Both the position numbers and the translations under genes were made by a program. DNA of 47,150 bases, taken from NCBI GenBank assembly GCA_027659245.1, contig JAQDPW010000008.1, positions 1 through 47,150 of the forward strand. Reading direction: 5' to 3'. Origin of the DNA: Streptococcaceae bacterium AM104-57. Its GTDB lineage: Bacteria; Bacillota; Bacilli; Lactobacillales; Streptococcaceae. The stretch's first letter is position 1. Every line of letters begins with the position of its first letter. Positions 40,075 through 47,150 of the stretch are shown here, piece after piece. Under the pieces are notes generated by a model. It was not told the origin of the DNA and made no database searches. It was given only the letters and a program-made list of their open reading frames with translations.

Positions 40075-40998
40075 ATGTCTTACTCATATGTTGCTTTAGA
40101 TGTTGAAACTGCGAATGATTTTCGGGGGAGTGTTTGTTCTATCGGTTTAGTAAAATTTAAAGATGGAAATATTGTTGATACTTTTTACACTTTAATCAAT
40201 CCAGAAGAAGAATTTGATGATTTCAATGTTTTCATCCATGGCATTACTCCTGAAGATGTTCTTGATTCACCTACATTCCCAGAAGTAAGGAAGGCCATTG
40301 TTGATTTTATTGGTTCTGATATAGTTGTAGCCCACTTTGCACAGTTCGATATGGGAGCTCTTAAGGATGTATACCAAAAATACGAACTGGAGTTTGATAA
40401 CATAGAATATATTTGTTCATATCGATTAGCCAAGGTTGCTCTCCCTGGACAATTGAATTACAAACTAAAAAGACTGGCTAAAAATTTGAAGATTGAGCTA
40501 GACCACCACAACGCTTTATCAGATGCGCGAGCAAGCGGATTGATTTTAGAATATCTACTATCTACTAATTCATTTTCCGACCTCAACGCTTTTTTAAAAG
40601 AATTTAGATACAATAAAACTGGCTTACTTGGTCAGTATGGATTTAAAAGGAAAAAAAGTTATCAATACAAGGAAAATCTTATCTATCAGCCAACAGAAGA
40701 AGAAAAAGCATTAATGAACCCAGACCATTACTTTTACGGTTTGTACTTTTGCTTTACTGGCAAACTCGAGCGAATGACTAGAAAAGAAGCTAACAAAGCT
40801 GCTGCGTTAGTTGGTGGCATTCCTGAAAAAGGAGTGACCAAAAATACTAATATCTTAGTTGTAGGGGAGCAAGATTGGAGAGTTGTCGGCACAGATGGAT
40901 TAAGCAGTAAAATGAAAAAAGCACAAACCTTGTTAGAAAAAGGTCAAGATATTGAAATCATGACAGAAAATGATTTTATAAGATTGCTTGAGGAATAA
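40075..40998 (+). CDS. DnaQ-like 3'-5' exonuclease with C-terminal BRCT domain
   Basis: Residues 1-170 are a DEDDh exonuclease: ALDVETAN (D9, E11), HGITPEDV, VVAHFAQFDMGAL and the H/D motif in HHNALSDARASG. Residues about 228-307 are a BRCT domain (GLYFCFTGKLERMTRKEANKAAALVGGIPEKGVTKNTNILVVG). The fusion resembles stand-alone polymerase-III-epsilon-like proteins of Firmicutes. It is in the lysogeny module on the ci strand, so it is probably expressed from the prophage. AAAGG lies upstream. The role is unknown; DNA repair or defence is possible. Confidence 0.92.
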   Translation: MSYSYVALDVETANDFRGSVCSIGLVKFKDGNIVDTFYTLINPEEEFDDFNVFIHGITPEDVLDSPTFPEVRKAIVDFIGSDIVVAHFAQFDMGALKDVYQKYELEFDNIEYICSYRLAKVALPGQLNYKLKRLAKNLKIELDHHNALSDARASGLILEYLLSTNSFSDLNAFLKEFRYNKTGLLGQYGFKRKKSYQYKENLIYQPTEEEKALMNPDHYFYGLYFCFTGKLERMTRKEANKAAALVGGIPEKGVTKNTNILVVGEQDWRVVGTDGLSSKMKKAQTLLEKGQDIEIMTENDFIRLLEE

Positions 40999-41010
40999 TT
41001 AACAAGAAAT

Positions 41011-41056
41011 AAAAAACCCCCACACTCTCCGACGGCCATCTTTGAGTGTGAGGGTT
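41011..41056 (-). terminator. Large hairpin with minus-strand T tract
   Basis: AACCCCCACACTC and GAGTGTGAGGGTT pair over 13 positions with one mismatch, loop of 16. T6 follows only on the minus strand. It stands between two plus-strand genes, so it would stop antisense transcription coming from integrase; it may also slow plus-strand RNA polymerase. Confidence 0.6.
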
Positions 41057-41120
41057 CAATCTTCCATCTAGCAAGCAATGGAAAAGATGATAAAAAAATA
41101 CAATTATAGTTTATCATAAG

Positions 41121-41151
41121 TTCTACACCTTTTCAACTATGCGGGCAAGCA
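41121..41151 (+). repeat. Copy C of the three-copy motif family
   Basis: TTCTACA then TCAACTATGCGGGCAAGCA (41133-41151), 22 bp before the integrase start and overlapping its leader. Identical in the 19-bp block to copy B. Confidence 0.7.
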
Positions 41152-41172
41152 ATCGAAAAGAAAGGACATTTT

Positions 41173-42318
41173 ATGATAAAAAAATACATTACAAAAAAAG
41201 GAGAGACTAGATACCTCTTTCAAACATACCTGGGCATAGATCCAGCTACTGGAAAAGAAAAACGCACAACAAGACGTGGTTTTAAAACTATAAAAGAGGC
41301 CAAGGCTGCCGAACGTGACCTTCTCTTAGATGTTGAAGAGAATGGTTTTTCAAACAATGAAGATTTCCAGAACCCTACTTTTGCTGAAGTCGCTGATTTG
41401 TGGCTTGATAGCTATAAAAGCACTGTAAAACCAACAACTTATCAGAACACTAAGAAGAAACTTGATGTTATGATTGATTTGTATTTTACAGATATGAAAA
41501 TTCAGCAGATTAGTGTAGCTTATTGTCAGAAGGTTGCTATCCAGTTAAGTAATCGCTATATCCTATATTCCAATTACTACTCTGTCATTAGCCGTATTTT
41601 CAAGTATGCCACTTCTATTGACATCATTAAGTCAAATCCCTTAGACAAGATTATCAAGCCTAAAAATAAACCCTTAAAAGGCAAAGAAAACTACTATACA
41701 AAACAGGAACTAACCGAGTTCCTTAAAGTTTACAAAGCAAATTGTAAGCCAGTAGACTATACCTTTTTTCACTTACTCGCTTTTTCTGGATTGAGAACTG
41801 GAGAAGCAATCGGCCTCATGTGGTCAGATGTTGACTTTGAAAATAAACGGTTAAACATTTCTCGCACGGCTGTCGTGATTGGTAAAAAACAAACTGTTCA
41901 GGATCCTAAAACCAAAAGGAGTAAGAGGGTTATCACCTTAGATGATGAAACTCTGAATGTTTTGAAACTCTGGAAACGACAGCAAATAAAAGAATATTTC
42001 CAGGCTGGTGTGCCTTACAAACATGATTCAAATTATATTTTTACGAATGACATAGGGGGATGGCTTTTAGCCGCAACTATGAAAGTGAAGCTTAGCAGAT
42101 TCTTTTGTAAACACAAAGATCTTAAAAAAATTTCGCCTCACGGATTTAGGCATACACATGCTTCTCTTCTGTTTGAAGCTGGTGTTACAGCGAAAATCAT
42201 TTCAGATAGACTCGGTCACAATAATGTTCAAATCACCCTTGATATGTATACCCACATCAATGATAATCAACGTGTTGAAGTCGTTGACCAGCTCATGGAT
42301 TTCATCCGCTCCAGCTAA
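41173..42318 (+). CDS. int: Phage integrase, tyrosine recombinase
   Basis: A 381-residue integrase of the Tn916/phage type. N-terminal AP2-like arm-binding domain (KKGETRYLFQTYLGIDPATGKEKRTTRRGFKTIKEA), SAM-like core-binding domain about 65-165 and catalytic domain with R in SGLRTGEAIGL, HGFRHTHASLLF with H-x-x-R, LGHNNVQIT and the tyrosine in MYTHI. AAAGGAC precedes the ATG. Arm-type TCGTATTCA repeats follow nine bases after the stop codon. Confidence 0.96.
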   Translation: MIKKYITKKGETRYLFQTYLGIDPATGKEKRTTRRGFKTIKEAKAAERDLLLDVEENGFSNNEDFQNPTFAEVADLWLDSYKSTVKPTTYQNTKKKLDVMIDLYFTDMKIQQISVAYCQKVAIQLSNRYILYSNYYSVISRIFKYATSIDIIKSNPLDKIIKPKNKPLKGKENYYTKQELTEFLKVYKANCKPVDYTFFHLLAFSGLRTGEAIGLMWSDVDFENKRLNISRTAVVIGKKQTVQDPKTKRSKRVITLDDETLNVLKLWKRQQIKEYFQAGVPYKHDSNYIFTNDIGGWLLAATMKVKLSRFFCKHKDLKKISPHGFRHTHASLLFEAGVTAKIISDRLGHNNVQITLDMYTHINDNQRVEVVDQLMDFIRSS

Positions 42319-42326
42319 AAGTAAAG

Positions 42327-42347
42327 TCGTATTCAATCTCGTATTCA
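42327..42347 (+). repeat. Right-end tandem TCGTATTCA repeats (putative arm sites)
   Basis: TCGTATTCA at 42327-42335 and 42339-42347, the same 12-bp period as at 3716-3736. The 9-bp word TTTTGCTTA directly follows at 42349-42357 and occurs at 3662-3670 outside the left pair. Confidence 0.6.
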
Positions 42348-42412
42348 CTTTTGCTTAACACGCTAGAAGTCCACTGGTTTCAAAGGATTAGCAAGCTGTG
42401 TACTATTTATGG

Positions 42413-42418
42413 TATAAT
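42413..42418 (+). promoter_or_regulatory. Promoter giving a leaderless DUF975 mRNA
   Basis: TATAAT ends seven bases before the ATG at 42425, so transcription should begin at or next to the start codon. The -35 is poor. There is no ribosome binding site in front of this ATG. Confidence 0.5.
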
Positions 42419-42424
42419 GAAAGA

Positions 42425-43282
42425 ATGAAATACCAAAAAATTGATTTAAAAGAAGTTCGTCAGCAAGCTAAACACTTTCAAAGCGAACATCCTCGTCTTT
42501 TACTTGTCTTTTTATTACCAAGCATTTTCCTGATTCTATCCAGCTTCATAAGTCCGTTATCCCTACTTGATGAGGGGATTCTTGAGCAATCCTTCTTTAC
42601 TTTTTTGATGAGCTTGATCCAGTCTTCACTCTTTCCTCTAGCAGTTGGATTCACAAGTACTATTATCCTAGCTGGTGCTCTTTTTACAACCATTAATCTT
42701 TACAGAATTTCCGAGATAGAGCTTTCTTTTAAAGATAGTCTGTCCGTACTTGACAATCGCTTCTTCACCCAGACCTTTCTGACTCTCTTGCTCAAGCGTT
42801 TCTATCTCTTTTTGTGGAGCATCCCTAATCTTTTTGGAGTTTACTTGCTCTTTTACAGCAGTGCCATGGCTCGTAAATTTGTAGAACTTCATCCCGAATT
42901 TCCAGCTGTCGACGTCGGCAATTCAGATATCGAACATTTTCTGCTCACTTTTGCACTCTACTTCTTTGGTAGCGTCTTTCTGATGATTTTGGGAACCATT
43001 GCCTATCTGCCGCAATACTACGCTTATTCCCAAGTAGAGCTACTCCTTTGTGATACCCTTGCAATTGGAATTGCCAAGCCAAGTCGCGTACTCAAAACCA
43101 GTCGCTTCCTCATGAAGGGCTATAAATTCCAACGCTTCGTACTTGATTTACAACTCCTACCATGGTATCTTCTTATCTGGATCAGCTTCGGAATCGCGAG
43201 CATCCCTACTTTCCCCTATATCTATAGTAGTCAATTCTTCTTTTATCAAAGATTACTCGAAATCAAGCGGAGAAAAGTTTAA
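42425..43282 (+). CDS. DUF975-family integral membrane protein
   Basis: From the ATG at 42425, 285 residues with the family start KYQKIDLKEVRQQAK and five to six membrane segments (LLLVFLLPSIFLILSSF, LFPLAVGFTSTIILAGALFTTINLY, FYLFLWSIPNLFGVYLLFY, FALYFFGSVFLMILGTIAYLPQYYAYS). The motif CDTLAIGIAKPSRVLKTSRFLMKGYKFQRFVLDLQLLPW is characteristic. Function unknown. It is a host gene at the right flank of the prophage with its own terminator. Confidence 0.87.
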   Translation: MKYQKIDLKEVRQQAKHFQSEHPRLLLVFLLPSIFLILSSFISPLSLLDEGILEQSFFTFLMSLIQSSLFPLAVGFTSTIILAGALFTTINLYRISEIELSFKDSLSVLDNRFFTQTFLTLLLKRFYLFLWSIPNLFGVYLLFYSSAMARKFVELHPEFPAVDVGNSDIEHFLLTFALYFFGSVFLMILGTIAYLPQYYAYSQVELLLCDTLAIGIAKPSRVLKTSRFLMKGYKFQRFVLDLQLLPWYLLIWISFGIASIPTFPYIYSSQFFFYQRLLEIKRRKV

Positions 43283-43295
43283 TGTGAATGATTAA

Positions 43296-43331
43296 AACCA
43301 GCACCTTCTATGGAAAGTGCTGGTTGTTTTT
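43296..43331 (+). terminator. Terminator of the DUF975 gene
   Basis: AACCAGCAC and GTGCTGGTT form a 9-bp perfect stem with a 12-nt loop, followed by GTTTTT. Confidence 0.88.
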
Positions 43332-43438
43332 ATACTCTTCGAAAATCAAATTCAAACTGCGTCAACGTCGCCTTGCCGTACTCAAGTACAGCCTGCGGCT
43401 AGTTTCCTAGTTTGCTCTTTGATTTTCATTGAGTATTA
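43331..43438. repeat. BOX element (boxA-boxC, no boxB)
   Basis: Begins TATACTCTTCGAAAATCAAA and ends TTTGATTTTCATTGAGTATTA, the typical ends of the pneumococcal/Mitis BOX repeats, with CAGCCTGCGGCTAG in the boxC half. It reaches to within 2 bp of the permease stop. The second copy is at 47022-47129, so the pair brackets the operon between them. Confidence 0.9.
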
Positions 43439-43439
43439 T

Positions 43440-44867
43440 TTAAATGGTTACTTGATCTCTGTCTTTAATCATGTAGTGTTTCAACGGAGTTAGGCTTGCT
43501 AACCAATATAGGAAGCCACCAAAAATCGCCGTAAAGCCACTACCTGTTGTGATTAAGAAAATCGGACTTTGAATGTGTTTAGTTAGAGGATTATAAACAA
43601 AGAGTACTGCAACTAACAAAGATACAAATACACAAGACAAACCAACTAAATTAAATCCCTTAGTAAACTCATAAGCCTGATGTCCATCTAAGAAATAAGC
43701 TGATCGTAAATCTAATTTCCGTTTTCTTATCAAGAAATAATCAACAACAATCATTCCAATAATAGGTCCTTGAATATAAGCTGCAAGCGAGATAAAAGAA
43801 CCAAAATATTCTTCTACGCCACCCCAAATTGTTAACGCACTCACATAAATCATGGCAATCCAAACCATTAGTTTATAACTCACCTTAGGCATACCGCTTT
43901 TAACAATCATACAGTTCACATAGGATCCTGTCCCTTGAGTTCCAATATTTGCAAAAGCTACTAGCAATAAACTAAGAAGAGCAAAGGCAGGAGTACTCAA
44001 GGTTGAAAGCATCGCAGTTGGATCACTCTCGTAAACTCCTGTTCTTACAAACATAGCTAGAGCCATAACACCACCCGTCGCAGCAAAGAATGGTGCTACC
44101 ACACCATAAGATAAAGAAGTAGCCCAATACCCACTACGTTCTGATTTTGCTAGACGTGGTAAAATTAATGCTTGCGTCGACCAAGAAAAGGCAGTCGCTA
44201 CATTCCCCTCTCCTGAAATCATAAATCGCTCTAGCGGGCTCAAATCTCCTTGTACTGCTGGTTGAACGTTCATAATGTCAGTAATCGGAACTGCTACAAA
44301 ACAAATTCCAACGATAATCAATCCAACAACTAGCAAAGCAATTACCATAAACCGATTAATACCTTTTATAACCTCCGGTCCACCAAGAGCAATCAAGGTC
44401 CCTAATAAGACACAAAGTGTCCCAAGAATTGGTGCCCAAATCCCCTTCTCCAGTCCAAGGCCAAAATTATTAGCTAGATGAATCATAGAATTGGCAAAAA
44501 GATTTGCAGTAACTGCATACCAACCAAAATTTGCTAAACTGATAGTTGTTGACAAAAATGCCACTCCACGTTTCCCTAAAACCGCTCGGAGCCAAATCCA
44601 CAAATCAATTCCGTATTTGACTGCAAATAAGACAGGAAGACATTCAATAAAGACCCAAATAATATTAAAGCTAAAAATATTGATTAACATCTGGCTGAAA
44701 GTCAAATATTGAGCAACATAAGCTCCTTGTGTGTAACACCAAGTTGCAATCGCAAAACCACTGGTTGATAAGAATAAATCCCAGAAGGAATATTGACGAT
44801 CCTTATTGGTCATCGGTACAATCCCTGTTATGGTTTCTTGTTGAATAAAGTCGGTCATTTTCGACAT
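43440..44867 (-). CDS. NCS1-family permease (cytosine/purine/thiamine/allantoin type)
   Basis: A 475-residue transporter with about 12 membrane segments. NCS1 signatures: DLFLSTSGFAIATWCYTQGAYVAQYLTFSQM, WLRAVLGKRGVAFLSTTISLANFGWYAVTANLFANSMIHL and a sodium-symport-like middle. Family members import nucleobases, hydantoins or thiamine precursors. Its start abuts the small membrane protein gene, and it lies downstream of a LicC-LicA-like fusion, where canonical lic loci have the DMT choline transporter LicB. Substrate unknown; a small amino alcohol is an attractive inference. Confidence 0.88.
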   Translation of the reverse strand: MSKMTDFIQQETITGIVPMTNKDRQYSFWDLFLSTSGFAIATWCYTQGAYVAQYLTFSQMLINIFSFNIIWVFIECLPVLFAVKYGIDLWIWLRAVLGKRGVAFLSTTISLANFGWYAVTANLFANSMIHLANNFGLGLEKGIWAPILGTLCVLLGTLIALGGPEVIKGINRFMVIALLVVGLIIVGICFVAVPITDIMNVQPAVQGDLSPLERFMISGEGNVATAFSWSTQALILPRLAKSERSGYWATSLSYGVVAPFFAATGGVMALAMFVRTGVYESDPTAMLSTLSTPAFALLSLLLVAFANIGTQGTGSYVNCMIVKSGMPKVSYKLMVWIAMIYVSALTIWGGVEEYFGSFISLAAYIQGPIIGMIVVDYFLIRKRKLDLRSAYFLDGHQAYEFTKGFNLVGLSCVFVSLLVAVLFVYNPLTKHIQSPIFLITTGSGFTAIFGGFLYWLASLTPLKHYMIKDRDQVTI

Positions 44868-45052
44868 TATTGGATTCCTCCTGTCATGGCTAGGATAATC
44901 AAAAGCAGGTTAATGATAACTGCAAGGGCTACAAGGATAAAGTCCTTTCTCAAGAATGGTTTTGGGAACTCGTAAACTGGAGACTCCATCTCTTCTAGTC
45001 TATGCTTGGTTTCTTCTGCTACTAATTGTTCAATTTCAGATACAGATTTCAT
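44867..45052 (-). CDS. 61-aa single-span membrane protein
   Basis: MKSVSEIEQLVAEETKHRLEEMESPVYEFPKPFLRKDFILVALAVIINLLLIILAMTGGIQ. An acidic helix, an aromatic-proline linker and one C-terminal membrane segment about 39-58. Its stop overlaps the permease start by one base, and it follows the fusion gene by one base. It may be a small accessory subunit of the permease. No family recognised. Confidence 0.8.
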   Translation of the reverse strand: MKSVSEIEQLVAEETKHRLEEMESPVYEFPKPFLRKDFILVALAVIINLLLIILAMTGGIQ

Positions 45053-45053
45053 C

Positions 45054-46832
45054 TTATTTTTCTCCCAGATATAACTCTAATGAAAGGTTTCCGTATTGTC
45101 TGGTAAATCGATACCAAGTATAAAGAAATTCTCCCACAGGTTTTCCAACACTTTCTTGGAATAAGGCCCATAAGAACCAATAATAAGATGTCACTGCCAC
45201 ATAGGCTAAATAGTGACGTTTTGTTTTTGTATCTGGAACTTCTTGCAGGTAAATCTCAAGTACTTTCTCAGCTTGTTCAACAGTATAATTCGAACAACCA
45301 ATGAAGGTACCTAAATCCCCTGCAGGGTCCCCCATACCAGAATACTCCCAATCAATCAGACTCATCTCCTCTTGTTCGTTTAGGAGAAAATTAGGGCTAT
45401 AGGAATCTCCATGACATAAAACTCTCTCAGTGTCATCCTGTTTTAAAAATTCTCTAATAGTTGAAATGTTTTTATCAAGTTCATCAAGTCCATCAAACTC
45501 AAAACGATTGCTAGCCTTCAATTTTTCTCTAAAATCATCAATTCCTACAAATGAATCAAAATTATGGGTTGTCTTCTCTCCAGACTGATGTAGTTTTCTC
45601 AAGAGCCCCATAGCTTTTTTTACATGATCCCAATTATCATAATCAAGCGGTCTAGCGTTAGGGATAAATTCTGAAATCTTCCACCCTTCGTTTTTATCCA
45701 TTGCAACAAATGTTCTGTCTATTTGCAGTTTTGCTGCAATTTCCATAGAAGCTGCTTCGCTTGATCTGTTGATATATTTTTCAGTTCCTCTTCCAGGATG
45801 ACGATAAACATATTTTTTATCAAGACAATCAAAGCTAAAGGATGTATTGGTCAAACCATCTTTGAGTGGTTTAATATGAACAATATCCGAAGCATCACAA
45901 TTCAAGGTCTTGCAGATGTTATCAATAATCTCAGAATTAGAATTCATCAAGTAGCGGTCATCAAATTGACGCAACTCATCTAAGGAATCAAATTCTTTAA
46001 CAATATCCGCTGAATAATGACGAGCTTCTAGATGCAATTCATGAACATTGCGGGTATAGTAATCTTCCCAGAGCTGTTCTTTATAGGGCACGTGTTTAAA
46101 CTCAGTCTCTAAAATTTTTACGAATTTTTCACTAAAGGCACGGTCAAAATACACATGTCCCACCATAGCCCAAGTGTCTTTACCACCAATCTGTATGTCA
46201 ACAATCATGTTGTTGGAGTCTTCGGTAGCACAATATTCGTCTGTCTCGCCTTCCACAAATATCGTTGAATAGTAACCTCTATAAATATACTTCTCAAATG
46301 GATTTTCGGCAAAATAATTGTCCGATGAACAAATATAAGTATTGGATAGTTGATCTCTAACCAACATTAATGAAGAACAGTTATTGTATTTATAGTAATC
46401 ATTATTGACAACGATTTTTACACCATATTTTTCAGCAAGATAAAACATTTTTTCTTGTAAATAACCTACAATAACTGTAATATCTTCTATACCTGCTTCC
46501 TGTAGTTGTTCAATTTCCCTTTCAATCAGGCGTTCCCCTTTGACTTTTAACAATCCTTTTGGTACTTCGTAAGACAATGGTGCAAATCGACTACTCATTC
46601 CTGCAGCCATAATCACTGCATTTTGTACTCGATAAGGCTCTAAAGCTTCTTTTCCTAACTCAGATAGGTGACCTTCTTGATCAATCCAATTAGCTTCTTT
46701 CATTTCTTTAAGCAGGGAATTAATTGTTCCTAAAGAAACTTCCAATTGTTCCGCTAACTGTCTTTGTGTAAACTCCTCCTGTGGATGCTCTTGTAAAAAA
46801 GACAGTAGTTTAAATTGTTTTTCTGAAATCAT
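45054..46832 (-). CDS. HTH / LicC-like nucleotidyltransferase / LicA-like kinase fusion
   Basis: Five hundred ninety-two residues with three domains. Residues 1-68 are a winged HTH (FKLLSFLQEHPQEEFTQRQLAEQLEVSLGTINSLLKEM). Residues about 70-300 are an NTP transferase with the signature IMAAGMSSRFAPLSYEVPKGLLKV, IEDITVIVGYL and a DNYF acidic site, like CTP:phosphocholine cytidylyltransferase LicC. Residues about 310-592 are a choline/ethanolamine kinase fold with KDGLTNTSFSF, Brenner motif LCHGDSYSPNF and SLIDWEYSGMGDPAGDLG, like LicA. It could phosphorylate an amino alcohol and activate it to a CDP form. The DNA-binding domain suggests it also regulates its operon. It has a consensus promoter. 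Confidence 0.9.
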   Translation of the reverse strand: MISEKQFKLLSFLQEHPQEEFTQRQLAEQLEVSLGTINSLLKEMKEANWIDQEGHLSELGKEALEPYRVQNAVIMAAGMSSRFAPLSYEVPKGLLKVKGERLIEREIEQLQEAGIEDITVIVGYLQEKMFYLAEKYGVKIVVNNDYYKYNNCSSLMLVRDQLSNTYICSSDNYFAENPFEKYIYRGYYSTIFVEGETDEYCATEDSNNMIVDIQIGGKDTWAMVGHVYFDRAFSEKFVKILETEFKHVPYKEQLWEDYYTRNVHELHLEARHYSADIVKEFDSLDELRQFDDRYLMNSNSEIIDNICKTLNCDASDIVHIKPLKDGLTNTSFSFDCLDKKYVYRHPGRGTEKYINRSSEAASMEIAAKLQIDRTFVAMDKNEGWKISEFIPNARPLDYDNWDHVKKAMGLLRKLHQSGEKTTHNFDSFVGIDDFREKLKASNRFEFDGLDELDKNISTIREFLKQDDTERVLCHGDSYSPNFLLNEQEEMSLIDWEYSGMGDPAGDLGTFIGCSNYTVEQAEKVLEIYLQEVPDTKTKRHYLAYVAVTSYYWFLWALFQESVGKPVGEFLYTWYRFTRQYGNLSLELYLGEK

Positions 46833-46871
46833 ATTGATAACCTCTTTTTGTTCAATAGTTGTTTAAAAAAG

Positions 46872-46900
46872 ATTATAGTATGAACAGTCGCTTTTGTCAA
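46872..46900 (-). promoter_or_regulatory. Consensus promoter of the lic-like operon
   Basis: On the minus strand TTGACA, 17 bp, TATAAT, a perfect sigma-A match, about 40 bp before the ATG at 46832. GAGG lies eight bases before the ATG. The leader holds a direct repeat AACAAC / AACAAA that could be an operator. Confidence 0.9.
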
Positions 46901-47021
46901 GTATTATCCCAATAAACTTTAATAGTAAAGAAGTAGTCTTGAATAACATGACCACGCATTTCCATAAGTTTTTAAAGATTTACAAACAGCACTCCCTTAA
47001 TCACACTGAAGTGAACCAACT

Positions 47022-47129
47022 TATACTCTTCGAAAATCAAATTCAAACCACGTCAGCTTCACCTTCCCGTACTCAAGTACAGCCTGCGGCTAGCTTCCTA
47101 GTTTGCTCTTTGATTTTCATTGAGTATTA
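47022..47129. repeat. Second BOX element (boxA-boxC)
   Basis: TATACTCTTCGAAAATCAAA to TTTGATTTTCATTGAGTATTA, about 90% like the copy at 43331-43438. Positions 46901-47021 between the promoter and this element contain no supported gene. Confidence 0.9.
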
Positions 47130-47150
47130 AAAACAAAAATTCGTATAAAA

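Larger units (their letters stand above)
3662..42357. mobile_element. Complete siphovirus-type prophage (HK97-like head module)
   Basis: A full phage gene order is present between host tgt and a DUF975 gene: lysis, tail, head, packaging, late regulation, replication, antirepressor, CI and integrase modules. No structural gene is broken, so it may be inducible. The ends are approximate. A 9-bp direct repeat TTTTGCTTA (3662-3670 and 42349-42357) lies outside paired TCGTATTCA repeats at both ends. A second shared word, TATGGTATAA (3606 and 42410 region), is an alternative core. The integrase lies at the right end and the lysozyme at the left end, the usual arrangement after Campbell-type integration. 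Confidence 0.9.

Overview
The window is a piece of a Mitis-group Streptococcus chromosome (S. mitis, S. oralis or S. pneumoniae relative) carrying a complete siphovirus-type prophage of about 38.7 kb. The assignment rests on two BOX-type intergenic repeats, a Cpl-1-like phage lysozyme with choline-binding repeats (which implies phosphocholine on the host teichoic acids), AT-rich Firmicute-style promoters and strong GGAGG ribosome binding sites.

Layout. Positions 1-3600 are host DNA: a MITE-like repeat, an OatA/Adr-type O-acetyltransferase and tgt (queuine tRNA-ribosyltransferase), both on the minus strand. The prophage fills roughly 3662-42357. It is inverted relative to the usual drawing. 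From right to left it has integrase, exonuclease-BRCT, and CI repressor on the plus strand. A divergent early promoter then opens a long minus-strand operon with antirepressor, Xis-like HTH protein, replisome organizer with an internal origin-like palindrome, DnaC-type helicase loader, many small genes, a MazG-like protein and an ArpU-type late regulator. Next comes a promoter-terminator switch. After it lie the late genes in HK97-like order: HNH nuclease, terminase, portal, ClpP-type protease, capsid, connectors, tail tube, frameshifted G/GT chaperone, tape measure, Dit, tail-fibre proteins, two holins and the lysozyme. Positions 42360-47150 are host again: a DUF975 membrane protein, and a BOX-flanked operon with a fused HTH / LicC-like cytidylyltransferase / LicA-like kinase, a small membrane protein and an NCS1-family permease.

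How the genes work together. CI (S24, self-cleaving) should hold the divergent promoter through TATCTCA operators. On induction the early operon makes Rep and the helicase loader. The ArpU-type protein is then placed to let transcription pass a terminator sitting directly behind the late promoter. Fourteen genes or alternative products too short to be obvious were recovered by reading between the large frames: proteins of 58, 57, 56, 52, 50, 49, 47, 46, 27 and 21 aa, the GT frameshift product, and others with revised starts.

The least ordinary content is accessory. (1) A ribbon-helix-helix plus two-TM membrane protein cassette has its own promoter, palindromic operator and terminator, inserted between the tail chaperone and the tape measure. 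(2) A second self-contained cassette between terminase and portal encodes a membrane/coiled-coil/HIRAN-domain protein. (3) Two plus-strand genes with similar extended -10 promoters are embedded against the early operon. (4) A 19-bp motif family occurs three times, at the left prophage end, upstream of the Xis-like gene and upstream of integrase. (5) A tRNA-like T-arm/acceptor element lies in the early operon. (6) The HTH-LicC-LicA fusion is paired with an NCS1 permease instead of LicB. Functions of these are inferred from sequence only.
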